A stretch of 64,000 bases of DNA from Demequina sp. NBRC 110057 (GTDB taxonomy: Bacteria; Actinomycetota; Actinomycetes; Actinomycetales; Demequinaceae): assembly GCF_002090175.1 (NCBI RefSeq), contig NZ_BBRN01000004.1, positions 62,001 through 126,000 on the forward strand. Direction: 5' to 3'. Below are positions 26,335-34,024 of this stretch, piece after piece. The position numbers were made by a program, and so were the translations under genes. Under the pieces are notes generated by a model, which was not told where the DNA came from, did not search any database, and worked only from the letters and a program-made list of their open reading frames with translations. How positions within the stretch are numbered: the stretch's first letter is position 1; each line of letters opens with the position of its first letter.

Positions 26335-27369
26335 ATGTCGCCCACCGAGTACGTCGTCGTCGACGATCCCCGTCATCACCGGGGTGCGGAGCCCGTCGAG
26401 GACGAGCGCGCCTCGCCCCGGCGTCCGTGGTGGAGGCTTCTCGCGGTGGCCGCGCTGGCGGTCATCGCGCTCCTGGTGGGGATGGAGGCGGGCGACGGCG
26501 GGGACGCGCGACCGGCTCCCGAGCCGACCCCGACGCCGCGGACGCTCGCCGTGGATCGCGCCGCCGCGCTTGCCTATCAAGAGTGGCGCGACCGCTCGGC
26601 CCTCGTCGAGTGCATGGCCGAGGGCGGCTACCCCTACGAGGCGCGGATCGTCGACAACGATCAGGACCTGGCGGGCGTGGCGGACTACCTGGGCGTCGAC
26701 CCTGCGCCCATCGATCCCGACGCCCCCATCCCGCTGCTGCGCCAGCCCGACCTGTATCTGGGCCGCGGGGGTAGCGAGACCGTCGTCGCCACGGGCTCGG
26801 TGGGGTGCGACCTGGTGCGCACCGCGGTGGATGTCGCGAGCGCCGACGCCGTCGCGGCCTTAGTCGCGCAGGCGCGCTCCGACCGGAGCTTCCTGGCGGT
26901 CCTGGCCGAACAGGTGTGGGTCGCCCTCCATCCGGCCGAGGTCACCCAGCGCGTGGCGCTGCTGCGCGTGGACCGGGGCGAGCATCGGGCGGCCGATGCC
27001 GCGGCGCAGGCGCGCTGGACGGCCACCATGGGGGTGGTGTCCGGCTCCCTGCGCGACGGCACGGTGTGGGCCCCCGTCACGGTCACCACCACGGACACGT
27101 TTACGCAGACGGCGGGACTCACGGCATCGGGCGGCGCCCTGGTGCTGCGCGTGGGGGAGCGGGACGTCCCGCTTCAGGTGGGGTTCGTCATGAGTCGTGC
27201 GGACGTGATCTACTGCGGCCCCGTCGCGATCAGTGCGGCAGTGAAGACGCCGTACGGTGACGAGGGCGAGCTGCGGGACTTCGTGGGCGCGCTCGCGGGG
27301 GCGTGCGGCGCTCTGGCGAGCGCCGGGGTGGTCGAGGCGGAGACTCTCGCGGAGGTGTACTTCGAGTAG
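26335..27369 (+). CDS. Membrane-anchored protein of unknown function, paralogue B
   Basis: A 344-residue protein with the same layout as its neighbour: cytoplasmic tail MSPTEYVVVDDPRHHRG, helix at about 33-50, Thr/Pro linker, then an outside domain. Matching blocks include ALAYQEWRDRSALVECMAEG, PYEARIVDN, YLGVDPAPIDPDAPIPLLRQ, AEQVWVALHPAEV, WAPVTVTTTDTFTQTAGLT and VPLQVGFVMS. Cysteines in ALVECMAEG, VGCDL, VIYCGP and GACGAL could form disulfides. CAGGAGGAG precedes the ATG; the gap to paralogue A is 31 bases, so the two form an operon. Function unknown. Confidence 0.8.
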   Translation: MSPTEYVVVDDPRHHRGAEPVEDERASPRRPWWRLLAVAALAVIALLVGMEAGDGGDARPAPEPTPTPRTLAVDRAAALAYQEWRDRSALVECMAEGGYPYEARIVDNDQDLAGVADYLGVDPAPIDPDAPIPLLRQPDLYLGRGGSETVVATGSVGCDLVRTAVDVASADAVAALVAQARSDRSFLAVLAEQVWVALHPAEVTQRVALLRVDRGEHRAADAAAQARWTATMGVVSGSLRDGTVWAPVTVTTTDTFTQTAGLTASGGALVLRVGERDVPLQVGFVMSRADVIYCGPVAISAAVKTPYGDEGELRDFVGALAGACGALASAGVVEAETLAEVYFE

Positions 27370-27384
27370 GTGGCGAGGGCCGGT

Positions 27385-27413
27385 TTGGAGCATTGGCTCG
27401 GACCCGGTACAGT
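27385..27413 (+). promoter_or_regulatory. Promoter of tRNA-Gln
   Basis: TTGGAG (27385-27390) and TACAGT (27408-27413) with a 17-base spacer, about 57 bases upstream of the mature tRNA 5' end. Assigned by consensus and position only. Confidence 0.5.
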
Positions 27414-27469
27414 TGTTCTCCGGTCGGCCCCCTGGGTTGATCGATCGGCCCGGCTTCTGTCGGGCCCGT

Positions 27470-27541
27470 TGGCCTATGGTGTAATTGGCAGCACGAAGGT
27501 TTCTGGTTCCTTTAGTCTTGGTTCGAGTCCAGGTAGGCCAG
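27470..27541 (+). tRNA. tRNA-Gln (anticodon CTG)
   Basis: A full cloverleaf: acceptor TGGCCTA (27470-27476) pairs with TAGGCCA (27534-27540), D-arm with AATTGGCAGCAC, anticodon loop TTCTGGT with CTG at 27503-27505, T-arm CTTGG-TTCGAGT-CCAGG. The discriminator is G27541 and CCA is encoded at 27542-27544. A strong terminator follows. Confidence 0.95.
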
Positions 27542-27546
27542 CCAGC

Positions 27547-27573
27547 AAAAAGCCCGCTACGGCGGGCTTTTTT
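27547..27573 (+). terminator. Rho-independent terminator of tRNA-Gln
   Basis: A-tract, then stem AGCCCGC (27551-27557), loop TACG, GCGGGCT (27562-27568) and a run of T residues on the plus strand. Confidence 0.9.
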
Positions 27574-27612
27574 GTTGCCCGGGCGAGTCCGGCATCGGCC
27601 GCCTCCCCCCCA

Positions 27613-27700
27613 CTTTGAACCGGATCGCCGGGCGACACGCGGGCCGACCGGGCGTTTCGCCGGCGCCGGCCCGCGTGTCGCGGCTCGAATTGGTTCAAAG
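27613..27700. repeat. Long interrupted palindrome, element 1
   Basis: Outer arms CTTTGAACC (27613-27621) and GGTTCAAAG (27692-27700) are perfect complements, as are inner arms GCGACACGCGGGCCG (27632-27646) and CGGCCCGCGTGTCGC (27667-27681). The two interruptions are both 10 bases and the loop is 20 bases. It lies between the tRNA-Gln terminator and the end of clpB. A second element of the same design is at 37532-37612. Confidence 0.8.
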
Positions 27701-27717
27701 CGAGGGCGCGCGACGGG

Positions 27718-29862
27718 TTAGGCGACCTCGAGGGTGACGCCCTCGCCGTCCCAGCCGGCCGTGACGGCGTCGCCCTCGGCGATGCGCCCGTCCACGATCT
27801 CCCGCGCGAGAGCGTTGAGCAACCGGGTCTGGATGAGTCGCTTCAGCGGCCGCGCGCCGAACGCGGGGTCGAAGCCGTCGCGGGCGAGCGAGGCCCGGAG
27901 CTCGTCCGACACCGTGAGCCTCATGTCCTTCTGCGCCGCCATTCGCGCCACCGTCTTGGCGAGCTCGCTGTCGACGATGCCCTCCATCGCGGAGGGGTCG
28001 ATGCGGTCGAAGATCACCACGTCGTCCAGCCGGTTGAGGAACTCGGGTCGGAAGGCCCGGCGCAGGACCGCCTGCAGGTCCGCCTCCAACGCGTCGCGAT
28101 CGAGGCCGTCCCACGCGAGCACCACGTCGGAGCCCAGGTTGGACGTCATGATGAGGATCGTGTTCGTGAAATCCACGGTGCGTCCGCGGCCGTCGGTGAG
28201 GCGCCCGTCGTCGAGCACCTGCAGCAGCACGTTCCACACGTCGGGGTGCGCCTTCTCGACCTCGTCGAAGAGCACGATCGAGTAGGGACGCCGCCGCACC
28301 GCCTCCGTGAGCTGCCCGCCCTGCTCGTAGCCCACGTAGCCCGGGGGAGAGCCGATGAGGCGCGCCACCGCGTGGGACTCCATGTACTCGGACATGTCGA
28401 GCCTCACCATCGCGCGCTCGTCGTCGAAGAGCTGCTCGGCGAGGGCGCGCGCCAGCTCCGTCTTGCCCACTCCCGTGGGGCCCAGGAACAGGAACGAGCC
28501 GATGGGCCGATGCTCGTCGGCGATTCCCGCGCGGGCGCGCCGGATCGCATCTGACACGCTCTCGATGGCCCGGTTCTGGCCCACCACGCGCGCGTGGAGG
28601 CGCTCCTCGAGGTGGCCCAACTTCGCTGACTCGTCCGTCAGCAACTTCTCGACGGGCACCCCCGTCCAGCGCGCCACGACGGCGGCGATGTCCTCGCCGG
28701 TGACCTCCTCGCGCAGCATGCGCTCGGAGGCGGGAATGGCGTCGAGCTCGGCCCTGGCATCGGCCATCGCCTTCTCCGCCGCCGGGATCTCGCCGTAGCG
28801 GATCCGTCCGGCCGTCTCCAACTCGCCGAGCCGCTCGGCGCGCTCCAGGTCGCCCCGAAGGCCCTCCAGGCGTTCGGTGGCCGCCGAGACGCGCACGATG
28901 AGGTCCTTCTCGCGCGCCCAGCGCATGTTCAGGGCCTCTGACTCGGTGCGCAGGCGCGCGATCTCCGCGTCGATCTCGTCGCGGCGGGCCCGTGCCGCCT
29001 TGTCCTTGGCGACCTGGGTGCGCTCAATCTCAAGCTGCATGATGCGTCGGCGCTCGCGGTCGAGCTCCACGGGCATGGAGTCGAGCTGCATCTTCAGCGC
29101 GCTCGTGGCCTCATCGATCAGGTCCACTGCCTTGTCGGGGAGGAAGCGGTCGGCGATGTAGCGGTCGGACAGGCGCGCCGAGGACACGATCGCCTCGTCG
29201 GTGATCTTCACGCCGTGGTGGACCTCGTACTTCTCCTGAAGGCCGCGCAGGATCGCGACAGTGTCCTCGATCGACGGCTCGCCCACGTAGACGGGCTGGA
29301 AGCGGCGCTCGAGGGCGCTGTCGGCCTCGATGTGCTCCCGGTACTCGTTCAGGGTGGTGGCGCCGATCATGCGGAGCTTGCCGCGCGCGAGCATCGGCTT
29401 GAGGATGTTTCCCGCGTCCACGGAGCCGTCGGCCTTGCCCGCACCCACGATGGTGTGGAGCTCGTCGACGAACAGCAGGATGCGACCCTCGGCCTCCTCG
29501 ACCTCGGCGAGGATCGCCTTGAGGCGCTCCTCGAACTGGCCGCGGAACGCGGCGCCGGCCACGACGGAACTCATGGCGATCTCGATGACGCGCCGGTCAC
29601 GCAGGGAAGAGGGGACGTCGCCGGCGACGATGCGCTGGGCGAGGCCCTCGACGATCGCAGTCTTGCCGACGCCCGGCTCGCCGATGAGGACGGCGTTGTT
29701 CTTGGTGCGGCGCGTCAGGACCTGCATGACTCGGCGAATCTCCTCGTCGCGGCCGATGACGGGGTCGAGCGCGCCCGCCTCGGCGAGCGCGGTGAAGTCC
29801 TGGCCGAACTGCTCGAGCGCGGACTGCTCCTGCGTCTCAGGAGCCTGCGGCGTGGTGGTCAT
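27718..29862 (-). CDS. clpB: ClpB-type AAA+ disaggregase lacking the N-terminal Clp_N domain
   Basis: A 714-residue Hsp100. Nucleotide domain 1 starts at once with [20 protein letters not shown], Walker [14 protein letters not shown], Walker [13 protein letters not shown]. The coiled-coil middle domain (about residues 265-380) is present, which marks ClpB rather than ClpA or ClpX. Nucleotide domain 2 has [25 protein letters not shown] and the sensor-2 block [11 protein letters not shown]. The roughly 140-residue Clp_N domain of full-length ClpB (about 860 residues) is absent; an RBS (GACAGGAGG) and HAIR site directly upstream show this is the native start. No ClpP-docking loop is evident. It should reactivate aggregated protein with DnaK. 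Confidence 0.92.
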   Translation of the reverse strand: MTTTPQAPETQEQSALEQFGQDFTALAEAGALDPVIGRDEEIRRVMQVLTRRTKNNAVLIGEPGVGKTAIVEGLAQRIVAGDVPSSLRDRRVIEIAMSSVVAGAAFRGQFEERLKAILAEVEEAEGRILLFVDELHTIVGAGKADGSVDAGNILKPMLARGKLRMIGATTLNEYREHIEADSALERRFQPVYVGEPSIEDTVAILRGLQEKYEVHHGVKITDEAIVSSARLSDRYIADRFLPDKAVDLIDEATSALKMQLDSMPVELDRERRRIMQLEIERTQVAKDKAARARRDEIDAEIARLRTESEALNMRWAREKDLIVRVSAATERLEGLRGDLERAERLGELETAGRIRYGEIPAAEKAMADARAELDAIPASERMLREEVTGEDIAAVVARWTGVPVEKLLTDESAKLGHLEERLHARVVGQNRAIESVSDAIRRARAGIADEHRPIGSFLFLGPTGVGKTELARALAEQLFDDERAMVRLDMSEYMESHAVARLIGSPPGYVGYEQGGQLTEAVRRRPYSIVLFDEVEKAHPDVWNVLLQVLDDGRLTDGRGRTVDFTNTILIMTSNLGSDVVLAWDGLDRDALEADLQAVLRRAFRPEFLNRLDDVVIFDRIDPSAMEGIVDSELAKTVARMAAQKDMRLTVSDELRASLARDGFDPAFGARPLKRLIQTRLLNALAREIVDGRIAEGDAVTAGWDGEGVTLEVA

Positions 29863-29901
29863 GGTGAGCCTCCTGTCGGGTTGAGGGGAGTGCGGCTCGG
29901 A

Positions 29902-29920
29902 TTGAGTCGCCTACGCTCAA
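29902..29920. promoter_or_regulatory. HAIR-like operator (HspR site) of clpB
   Basis: TTGAGT-N7-GCTCAA (29902-29920), one base off the HAIR arms TTGAGT-N7-ACTCAA recognised by the heat-shock repressor HspR in actinobacteria. It lies about 40 bases before the clpB start, next to a TATGTA box (29929 to 29924 on the minus strand). Inferred from the known consensus; no hspR gene is in the window. Confidence 0.65.
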
Positions 29921-30076
29921 CTTTACATAACCATATTCGACGAGCGCAAGAGGGGCGCGGGGGAGGGGTGGCTGCGAGAGGGCGCGCGAGGTTCTGCACA
30001 GGGGGTCTGCGGGGGTCCGCGCAGGGTGCCCGCGGCGGCCCGCGACGGGGGTCAACAGAGGGGCGCGGGGGCCGAT

Positions 30077-30106
30077 TTGTTTTCTGCGCGATCCATGCTG
30101 TAGAGT
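30077..30106 (+). promoter_or_regulatory. Promoter of tRNA-Glu
   Basis: TTGTTT (30077-30082) and TAGAGT (30101-30106) with an 18-base spacer, about 43 bases before the mature tRNA. The rest of the 287-base stretch between clpB and the tRNA holds the clpB control region and G-rich low-complexity DNA; I see nothing else in it. Confidence 0.55.
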
Positions 30107-30149
30107 CTTATCTCGCGCCAGCCGCCCGGAAGGGGGCCGGAGCAGCTAG

Positions 30150-30222
30150 GGCCCCGTTGTGTAGCGGCCTAGCACGCCGCCCTCTCAAGGCGGTAGCGCG
30201 GGTTCGAATCCCGTCGGGGCTA
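30150..30222 (+). tRNA. tRNA-Glu (anticodon CTC)
   Basis: Cloverleaf with acceptor GGCCCCG / CGGGGCT, D-loop AGCGGCCT, anticodon stem CCGCC / GGCGG with loop CTCTCAA (anticodon CTC), T-arm GCGGG-TTCGAAT-CCCGT and discriminator A30222. CCA is not encoded. A terminator follows. Confidence 0.95.
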
Positions 30223-30226
30223 CGGA

Positions 30227-30258
30227 TAAAACTCCTCACCAAGCGGTGGGGAGTTTTT
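30227..30258 (+). terminator. Rho-independent terminator of tRNA-Glu
   Basis: Stem AAACTCCTCACC with loop AAGC and GGTGGGGAGTTT, followed by T residues. Confidence 0.88.
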
Positions 30259-30276
30259 CTGTTTCCCGGCCGAATT

Positions 30277-30792
30277 TTACCGCCTCGCGTGGAGGGCCTC
30301 GACGTCCTCGAGCGTCGCCAGTCGCGCCCTCCAGTCGGCGACGAGCCCGGCCGGTGGGGTGCCGCACGCCGGGTCCTCGGCTGGCCGACGAGGGCGCCGA
30401 GCCGCAATCGCGTCGTAGACCCGGTTGCGCCAGCCTCGCGGCACGGCGCGTATGGCCGCGCCCAGCGTGCGCCACGGCCAGCTCAGGCGCGCGAGCACGG
30501 CGATCGTGGCATCGGACCTGAGGGCGGGGCCGGAGGGGCTCGCCACGACGAGCGTCGACGCCGCAATCTCCTGGGGTAAGCCCATTGCCGACAGCGCCGC
30601 GCGCCCCACCTCGCCCGCGGAGCCGGCGATGAGGAACTGCGCCTCGCGGTCGCGGCGGATCAGCCACGCGACGAACCCGTTGCAGAGTCCACAGTCGCCG
30701 TCGAAGACGACCACTGGTCGGATATTGGGACCGGACACAGGTGTCCACCTTTCTCGATTTTGAAACCGATTGTGCCTGGTAGACACGGGCAC
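30277..30792 (-). CDS. DCC1-like thiol-disulfide oxidoreductase-family protein
   Basis: A 171-residue DUF393/DCC protein. The diagnostic VVVFDGDCGLCNGFVAWLIR (DxDCxxCN motif) is at about residues 27-46, followed by ALSAMGLPQEI, SDATIAVLARL and RGWRNRVYDAIAARR. A redox role is implied by the Cys-x-x-Cys pair. The start is uncertain: ATG 30792 gives 26 extra N-terminal residues with no family match, while GTG 30738 has AGGTGG upstream and starts at VSGPNIRPVVVFDG, the usual family length. The last conserved basic part is present. Confidence 0.85.
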   Translation of the reverse strand: MPVSTRHNRFQNRERWTPVSGPNIRPVVVFDGDCGLCNGFVAWLIRRDREAQFLIAGSAGEVGRAALSAMGLPQEIAASTLVVASPSGPALRSDATIAVLARLSWPWRTLGAAIRAVPRGWRNRVYDAIAARRPRRPAEDPACGTPPAGLVADWRARLATLEDVEALHARR

Positions 30793-30850
30793 TGTGACCT
30801 ATGTAACGTGACCACGGCCCGCGTGTCGAGGACGCATCGGGCACATGACC

Positions 30851-30882
30851 GACTCCGTCATCCGGCGGGGTCTTTTTCTTTT
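30851..30882 (+). terminator. Orphan Rho-independent terminator upstream of the roadblock operon
   Basis: Stem GACTCCG (30851-30857) and CGGGGTC (30866-30872) with an 8-base loop, followed by TTTTTCTTTT on the plus strand. The nearest plus-strand gene upstream, tRNA-Glu, has its own terminator at 30258, so this one ends either a short RNA or a leader of the operon that starts at 30957. Confidence 0.7.
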
Positions 30883-30956
30883 GCGCGATGCCACTGAGGG
30901 GCCTCGCGCTCAATCGCCGCGCTCGGGTGAATCCGTGCGCGCCCTGGGAGGGAACG

Positions 30957-31322
30957 ATGGCAACTCCGAACGAGTCCATGACCGCCGTGATGAACATTGA
31001 GGGTGCGCTGGCCGCCGCTCTCGTCGATGCCGACTCGGGCATGACCCTCGCCACCGCTGGCGGAGGCCTTGACCTCGAGCTCGCCGCGGCAGGCAACACG
31101 GAGGTCGTGCGCGCCAAGATGCGCGTGATGGACTCCCTCGGCCTCGATGACCGTATCGAGGACATCCTCATCACCCTGGGCAAGCAGTTTCACCTCATCC
31201 GCCTGGTGAGCTCGCAGTCCGGCCAGGGCCTGTTCATCTACCTCGTGCTCCACCGTGACCGCGCCAACCTCGCGATGGCGCGCCGCCAGCTGCAGGGCAT
31301 CGAGCAGGCACTCGACATCTGA
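30957..31322 (+). CDS. Roadblock/LC7-domain protein 1 of GTPase module
   Basis: A 121-residue single roadblock/LC7 domain: MNIEGALAAALVDADSGMTL, LAAAGNTEVVRAKMRVMDSL, IEDILITLGKQFHLIRLV, then QGLFIYLVLHRDRANLAMAR. Roadblock proteins pair with small Ras-like GTPases of the MglA/CvnD type as activators or regulators. The ATG follows GGGAGGGA. It leads a four-gene plus-strand operon with a GTPase and two further roadblock-like proteins. A terminator hairpin lies 75 bases before its start. Confidence 0.85.
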   Translation: MATPNESMTAVMNIEGALAAALVDADSGMTLATAGGGLDLELAAAGNTEVVRAKMRVMDSLGLDDRIEDILITLGKQFHLIRLVSSQSGQGLFIYLVLHRDRANLAMARRQLQGIEQALDI

Positions 31323-31381
31323 GGCTCCGCGGGCGTTCCGCGCGGCTCGACCGCGCGGAACGCCTGGTGCCTCGTCGCGAT

Positions 31382-31930
31382 ATGACGGACATCACCAAGA
31401 TCATCGTCGCCGGTCCCTTCGGGGCGGGCAAGACCACCTTCGTGGCCACGGCGAGCCCCAAGGCGCTGCGCTCGGAGCGCGCCGTATCCGACGACACTGC
31501 GCGGCTCAAGGAGCAGACGACCGTCGCGATGGACCACGGAACGCTGTCGCTCACGACGGAGCGTGGCGAGCACACCGTGACGCTCTTCGGCACTCCCGGG
31601 CAGGAGCGTTTCAGCTTCATGTGGCCGATGCTGTCGCAGGGCATGAGCGCCTACGTGGTGCTCGTCGACGCGAGCCGGCTGCAATCGCTCGCCCAAGTGA
31701 AGTCGGTGGTGCGCCGGTTCGAATCCTTCGCGCCCGGAGTGCCGTTTGTGGTGGCGGCCAATCGATGGGACCGCGCGACGCAAAGCGCGGCCCAACTTGC
31801 CCACTTCATCGGTGTGCCCGACTACTCCGTCGTCGCGTGTGACCCTCGCGATCGAGACGAGGTCCTCGCGGTCCTCCGGCTGGCGCTCGACTTTTCCGGC
31901 GCCCGCCGTGAGACGGGAGTGGGGCAGTGA
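31382..31930 (+). CDS. Small Ras-like GTPase of the MglA/CvnD type
   Basis: A 182-residue P-loop GTPase. Walker A/G1 is GPFGAGKTT (residues 11-19), G3 is GTPGQERFSFM (70-80, with the TPGQ typical of CvnD-like actinobacterial proteins), and G4 is AANRWD (125-130), a variant of NKxD. It is close to the ATP/GTP-binding fourth protein of Streptomyces conservons. The start ATG 31382 is preferred because the shorter form begins right at the beta strand IIVAGPFG. The stop overlaps the next GTG (GTGA). Probably acts with the three roadblock proteins of this operon. Confidence 0.88.
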   Translation: MTDITKIIVAGPFGAGKTTFVATASPKALRSERAVSDDTARLKEQTTVAMDHGTLSLTTERGEHTVTLFGTPGQERFSFMWPMLSQGMSAYVVLVDASRLQSLAQVKSVVRRFESFAPGVPFVVAANRWDRATQSAAQLAHFIGVPDYSVVACDPRDRDEVLAVLRLALDFSGARRETGVGQ

Positions 31931-32304
31931 TCGTCGCTAAGCATGGCCTTCTCGCCGCTGCCCGGGTTCGCCAAGAACTGCCGGGAACGCGGCGCGTCAT
32001 CGTCGCCCGCGCCGACGGCATCGCGTTGTACGACGACGTTCCCCTTGAGCAGCGCGACGGCGCCGCGGCCCTGACCGCGGCGGTCAACGGCCTCGCCGCG
32101 ACCGCGGCCACGTCATTCGACCTGGGGATGGCGGGCGCCTCGATCACCATCGCGGAAGGGGGTGCGCTGGTGGTGTGTCCCATCGACGCCGGGCACCTGC
32201 TCGCGATCCTTACCGATGCCGAGGCCGACCTCCTCCGCGCGGCGACACTCGCGGGGCAGGAGGCCGAGCGCCTGCGTGTCCTGTCGGGAATGCGGATCTC
32301 GTGA
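31927..32304 (+). CDS. Roadblock/LC7-like protein 2 of GTPase module
   Basis: A 125-residue protein with roadblock-like pattern: GTRRVIVARADGIALYDDVP, RDGAAALTAAVNGLAATAA, GMAGASITIAEGGALVVCPI and GHLLAILTDAEADLL. This is the arrangement of the CvnB-like roadblock fold, though more diverged than protein 1. It begins with GTG overlapping the GTPase stop by 4 bases and ends in a GTGA overlap with the next gene, so stoichiometric synthesis is likely. Family call by pattern, not by search. Confidence 0.75.
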   Translation: MIVAKHGLLAAARVRQELPGTRRVIVARADGIALYDDVPLEQRDGAAALTAAVNGLAATAATSFDLGMAGASITIAEGGALVVCPIDAGHLLAILTDAEADLLRAATLAGQEAERLRVLSGMRIS

Positions 32305-32666
32305 TCCTCTCGCGGGAGCGGTGCCTCGAGCTCGCCGCACCACTGGTCGAGCACTCGGGCGTGCGACGCGTCCTCGTGGCCCATGCCGATGGCGTGCCCC
32401 ACGTGGATACCGAGAGCCTCGACGCCCGTTCCCATGGCGCCGCGGCGGCGGCGATGGCGGCGGGTACGGCGGCGATCATTGGCGACGGCATGCAGATCGA
32501 TGCCGTGCAGGGGTTGGTCGTCTACGGCGTCGACGAGCAGGTCATCGCGCGCCAGGTCACCGCGGGGCTGATCCTCGTGGTGGTGGCGTCGCTCGGGGGC
32601 GACGGCGACGGCGTCTACGCCCTGGTGCGCAAGGTGGGACGCGACTTCGCCGCGGCACAGCGGTGA
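32301..32666 (+). CDS. Roadblock/LC7-like protein 3 of GTPase module
   Basis: A 121-residue diverged roadblock-like protein: HSGVRRVLVAHADGVPHVDT, HGAAAAAMAAGTAAIIGDGM, QGLVVYGVDEQVIARQV and GLILVVVASLGGDGDGV. It is similar in plan to the protein just upstream and may come from an old duplication. GTG 32301 overlaps the previous stop by 4 bases. It is the last gene of the operon; no DUF742 protein or nitrate-sensor-like histidine kinase, the usual conservon partners, is present. Confidence 0.7.
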   Translation: MILSRERCLELAAPLVEHSGVRRVLVAHADGVPHVDTESLDARSHGAAAAAMAAGTAAIIGDGMQIDAVQGLVVYGVDEQVIARQVTAGLILVVVASLGGDGDGVYALVRKVGRDFAAAQR

Positions 32667-32678
32667 GGGGAGGGGTGA

Positions 32679-33206
32679 CTACCCGACCTCGGCGAGCAGG
32701 CGTCGCAGCCGAATTCCCCATTCGAACGCGTGTTGCTCCTGGCCGGGCAGCAGCATCGCGCCAGGGGTCTCGGTGTGGGGCCGCATCGTGACGGTGAAAC
32801 TGTGGGGCCGGTCCAGCTGCTCGTAGCCGGCGCCGGTGAGGGCGCGCGAGATGGCGGTGGCGGCGCCGTGGCCCAGCGGCCCCACGATCCTCGTCTCGAA
32901 GGCCGCGTAGAACCGCGGGCCGCGCGGCAGGTGCGTCAGCCATTCCCGCACGGGCAGGTGCCGGGTGTCCGCCGCGAGCGTCCCCGGCCGGTCCTTGGCG
33001 GCGGCCGATGCGCGGCTCACCTCCGTGGGCAGGCCGAGCGTGTGGACGGGGGAGCCGGCGACCACCAGCCGGGCGCCAAGGACGAGGTCGGCATCGGCCT
33101 GGTCCGTCGTCATCGCGGCGCTGCCGTCGCCGTAGCCGCGCGCGATCTCCCGCGCGATGGCGGAGGTGTTGCCCCACATCGACTCGAAGACCACGACGGC
33201 GTCCAT
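32679..33206 (-). CDS. Flavodoxin-family protein
   Basis: A 175-residue flavodoxin-like protein. The FMN phosphate loop is FESMWGNTSAIAREIARG near the N-terminus, then ARLVVAGSPVHTLGLPTE, PRFYAAFETRIVGPLGHGAA and a C-terminal SFTVTMRPHTE. It probably carries electrons or acts as a quinone/FMN-reductase-like protein; the partner is unknown. It is convergent with the roadblock operon (12 bases apart) and stands 85 bases downstream of ndgR. Confidence 0.84.
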   Translation of the reverse strand: MDAVVVFESMWGNTSAIAREIARGYGDGSAAMTTDQADADLVLGARLVVAGSPVHTLGLPTEVSRASAAAKDRPGTLAADTRHLPVREWLTHLPRGPRFYAAFETRIVGPLGHGAATAISRALTGAGYEQLDRPHSFTVTMRPHTETPGAMLLPGQEQHAFEWGIRLRRLLAEVG

Positions 33207-33291
33207 GACTACCGGTCTACGCGGACGCGTGCCCGCGCGCGAGGGACCTACGTCCCGACGGCCGATGCGCCGGTCGCGCGGAGAGGGCGGC

Positions 33292-34011
33292 TTAGTGCTC
33301 CGTACGGCGCAGCACGTCGGAGAGCTGGCGCGCGGCGTCGACGACAGCGTCGGCGTGCTCGCCGGCCGGGTGGCTCGTGAGGCGGTCGATGGGGCCCGAG
33401 ATCGACACGGCCGCGATCACGGTGCCCGCGGTGCCCCACACGGGAGCGGAGACGGACGAGACTCCGCTCTCGCGCTCGCCGGCGGACTCCGCGTACCCGC
33501 GCGTGCGCACGCGTTCGAGGTCGGCGGCGGAGAACACGGCGGCGGCGAGGGCGGCGTGCATGCGCTCGGGCTCGGCCCAGGCGAGCAGCACCTGGGCGGC
33601 GGAGCCTGCCGTCATCGTCATGGTGGTGCCCACGGGAATGGAGTCGCGCAGGCCCACGGGACGGTCCACGGCGGCGATGCAGATGCGCTGGTCGCCGTGC
33701 GGGCGGTACAGCTGGCTGGATTCTCCCGTGCGGTCGCGCAGGGTCGTGAGCACGGGAAGCGCGGCGGACACCAGGCGGTCCTCGCCCACGGACGCCGCGA
33801 GCTGCGCGAAGCGGGGCCCGAGGACAAAGGCCCCGGTAGTGTCGCGGCCCACCAGATGGTGGTGCTCGAGCGCGAGGGCGAGCCGGTGCACGGTGGGGCG
33901 CGCCAGATGCGTGGTGGCGACGAGCTCCGCGAGGGTGGCGGGGCCCTTCTCGAGCGCACCCAGGATCGCCGCCGTCTTGTCAACGACTCCGACGCCGCTA
34001 TGATTGTCCAT
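33292..34011 (-). CDS. ndgR: IclR-family regulator of leucine biosynthesis (NdgR/LtbR-like)
   Basis: A 239-residue IclR protein. N-terminal winged HTH: GVVDKTAAILGALEKGPATL, AELVATTHLARPTVHRLALA; C-terminal ligand domain with VGLRDSIPVGTTMTMTAGSA and SGVSSVSAPVWGTAGTVIAA. Its position divergent from leuCD is the defining context of NdgR (Streptomyces) and LtbR (Corynebacterium), which repress leuB/leuCD. The start is ATG 34011. A TAGTAT box (34023 to 34018) ends 6 bases before it, so the message should be leaderless, and the operator palindrome fills the spacer. Confidence 0.9.
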   Translation of the reverse strand: MDNHSGVGVVDKTAAILGALEKGPATLAELVATTHLARPTVHRLALALEHHHLVGRDTTGAFVLGPRFAQLAASVGEDRLVSAALPVLTTLRDRTGESSQLYRPHGDQRICIAAVDRPVGLRDSIPVGTTMTMTAGSAAQVLLAWAEPERMHAALAAAVFSAADLERVRTRGYAESAGERESGVSSVSAPVWGTAGTVIAAVSISGPIDRLTSHPAGEHADAVVDAARQLSDVLRRTEH

Positions 34012-34024
34012 AGAGCGATACTAG

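Noticed and set aside
30733-30746. Inverted repeat GGACAC-AG-GTGTCC near the DCC gene start as an operator
   Set aside because: It lies at or inside the N-terminal coding region depending on the start codon and is short; no second copy supports it.
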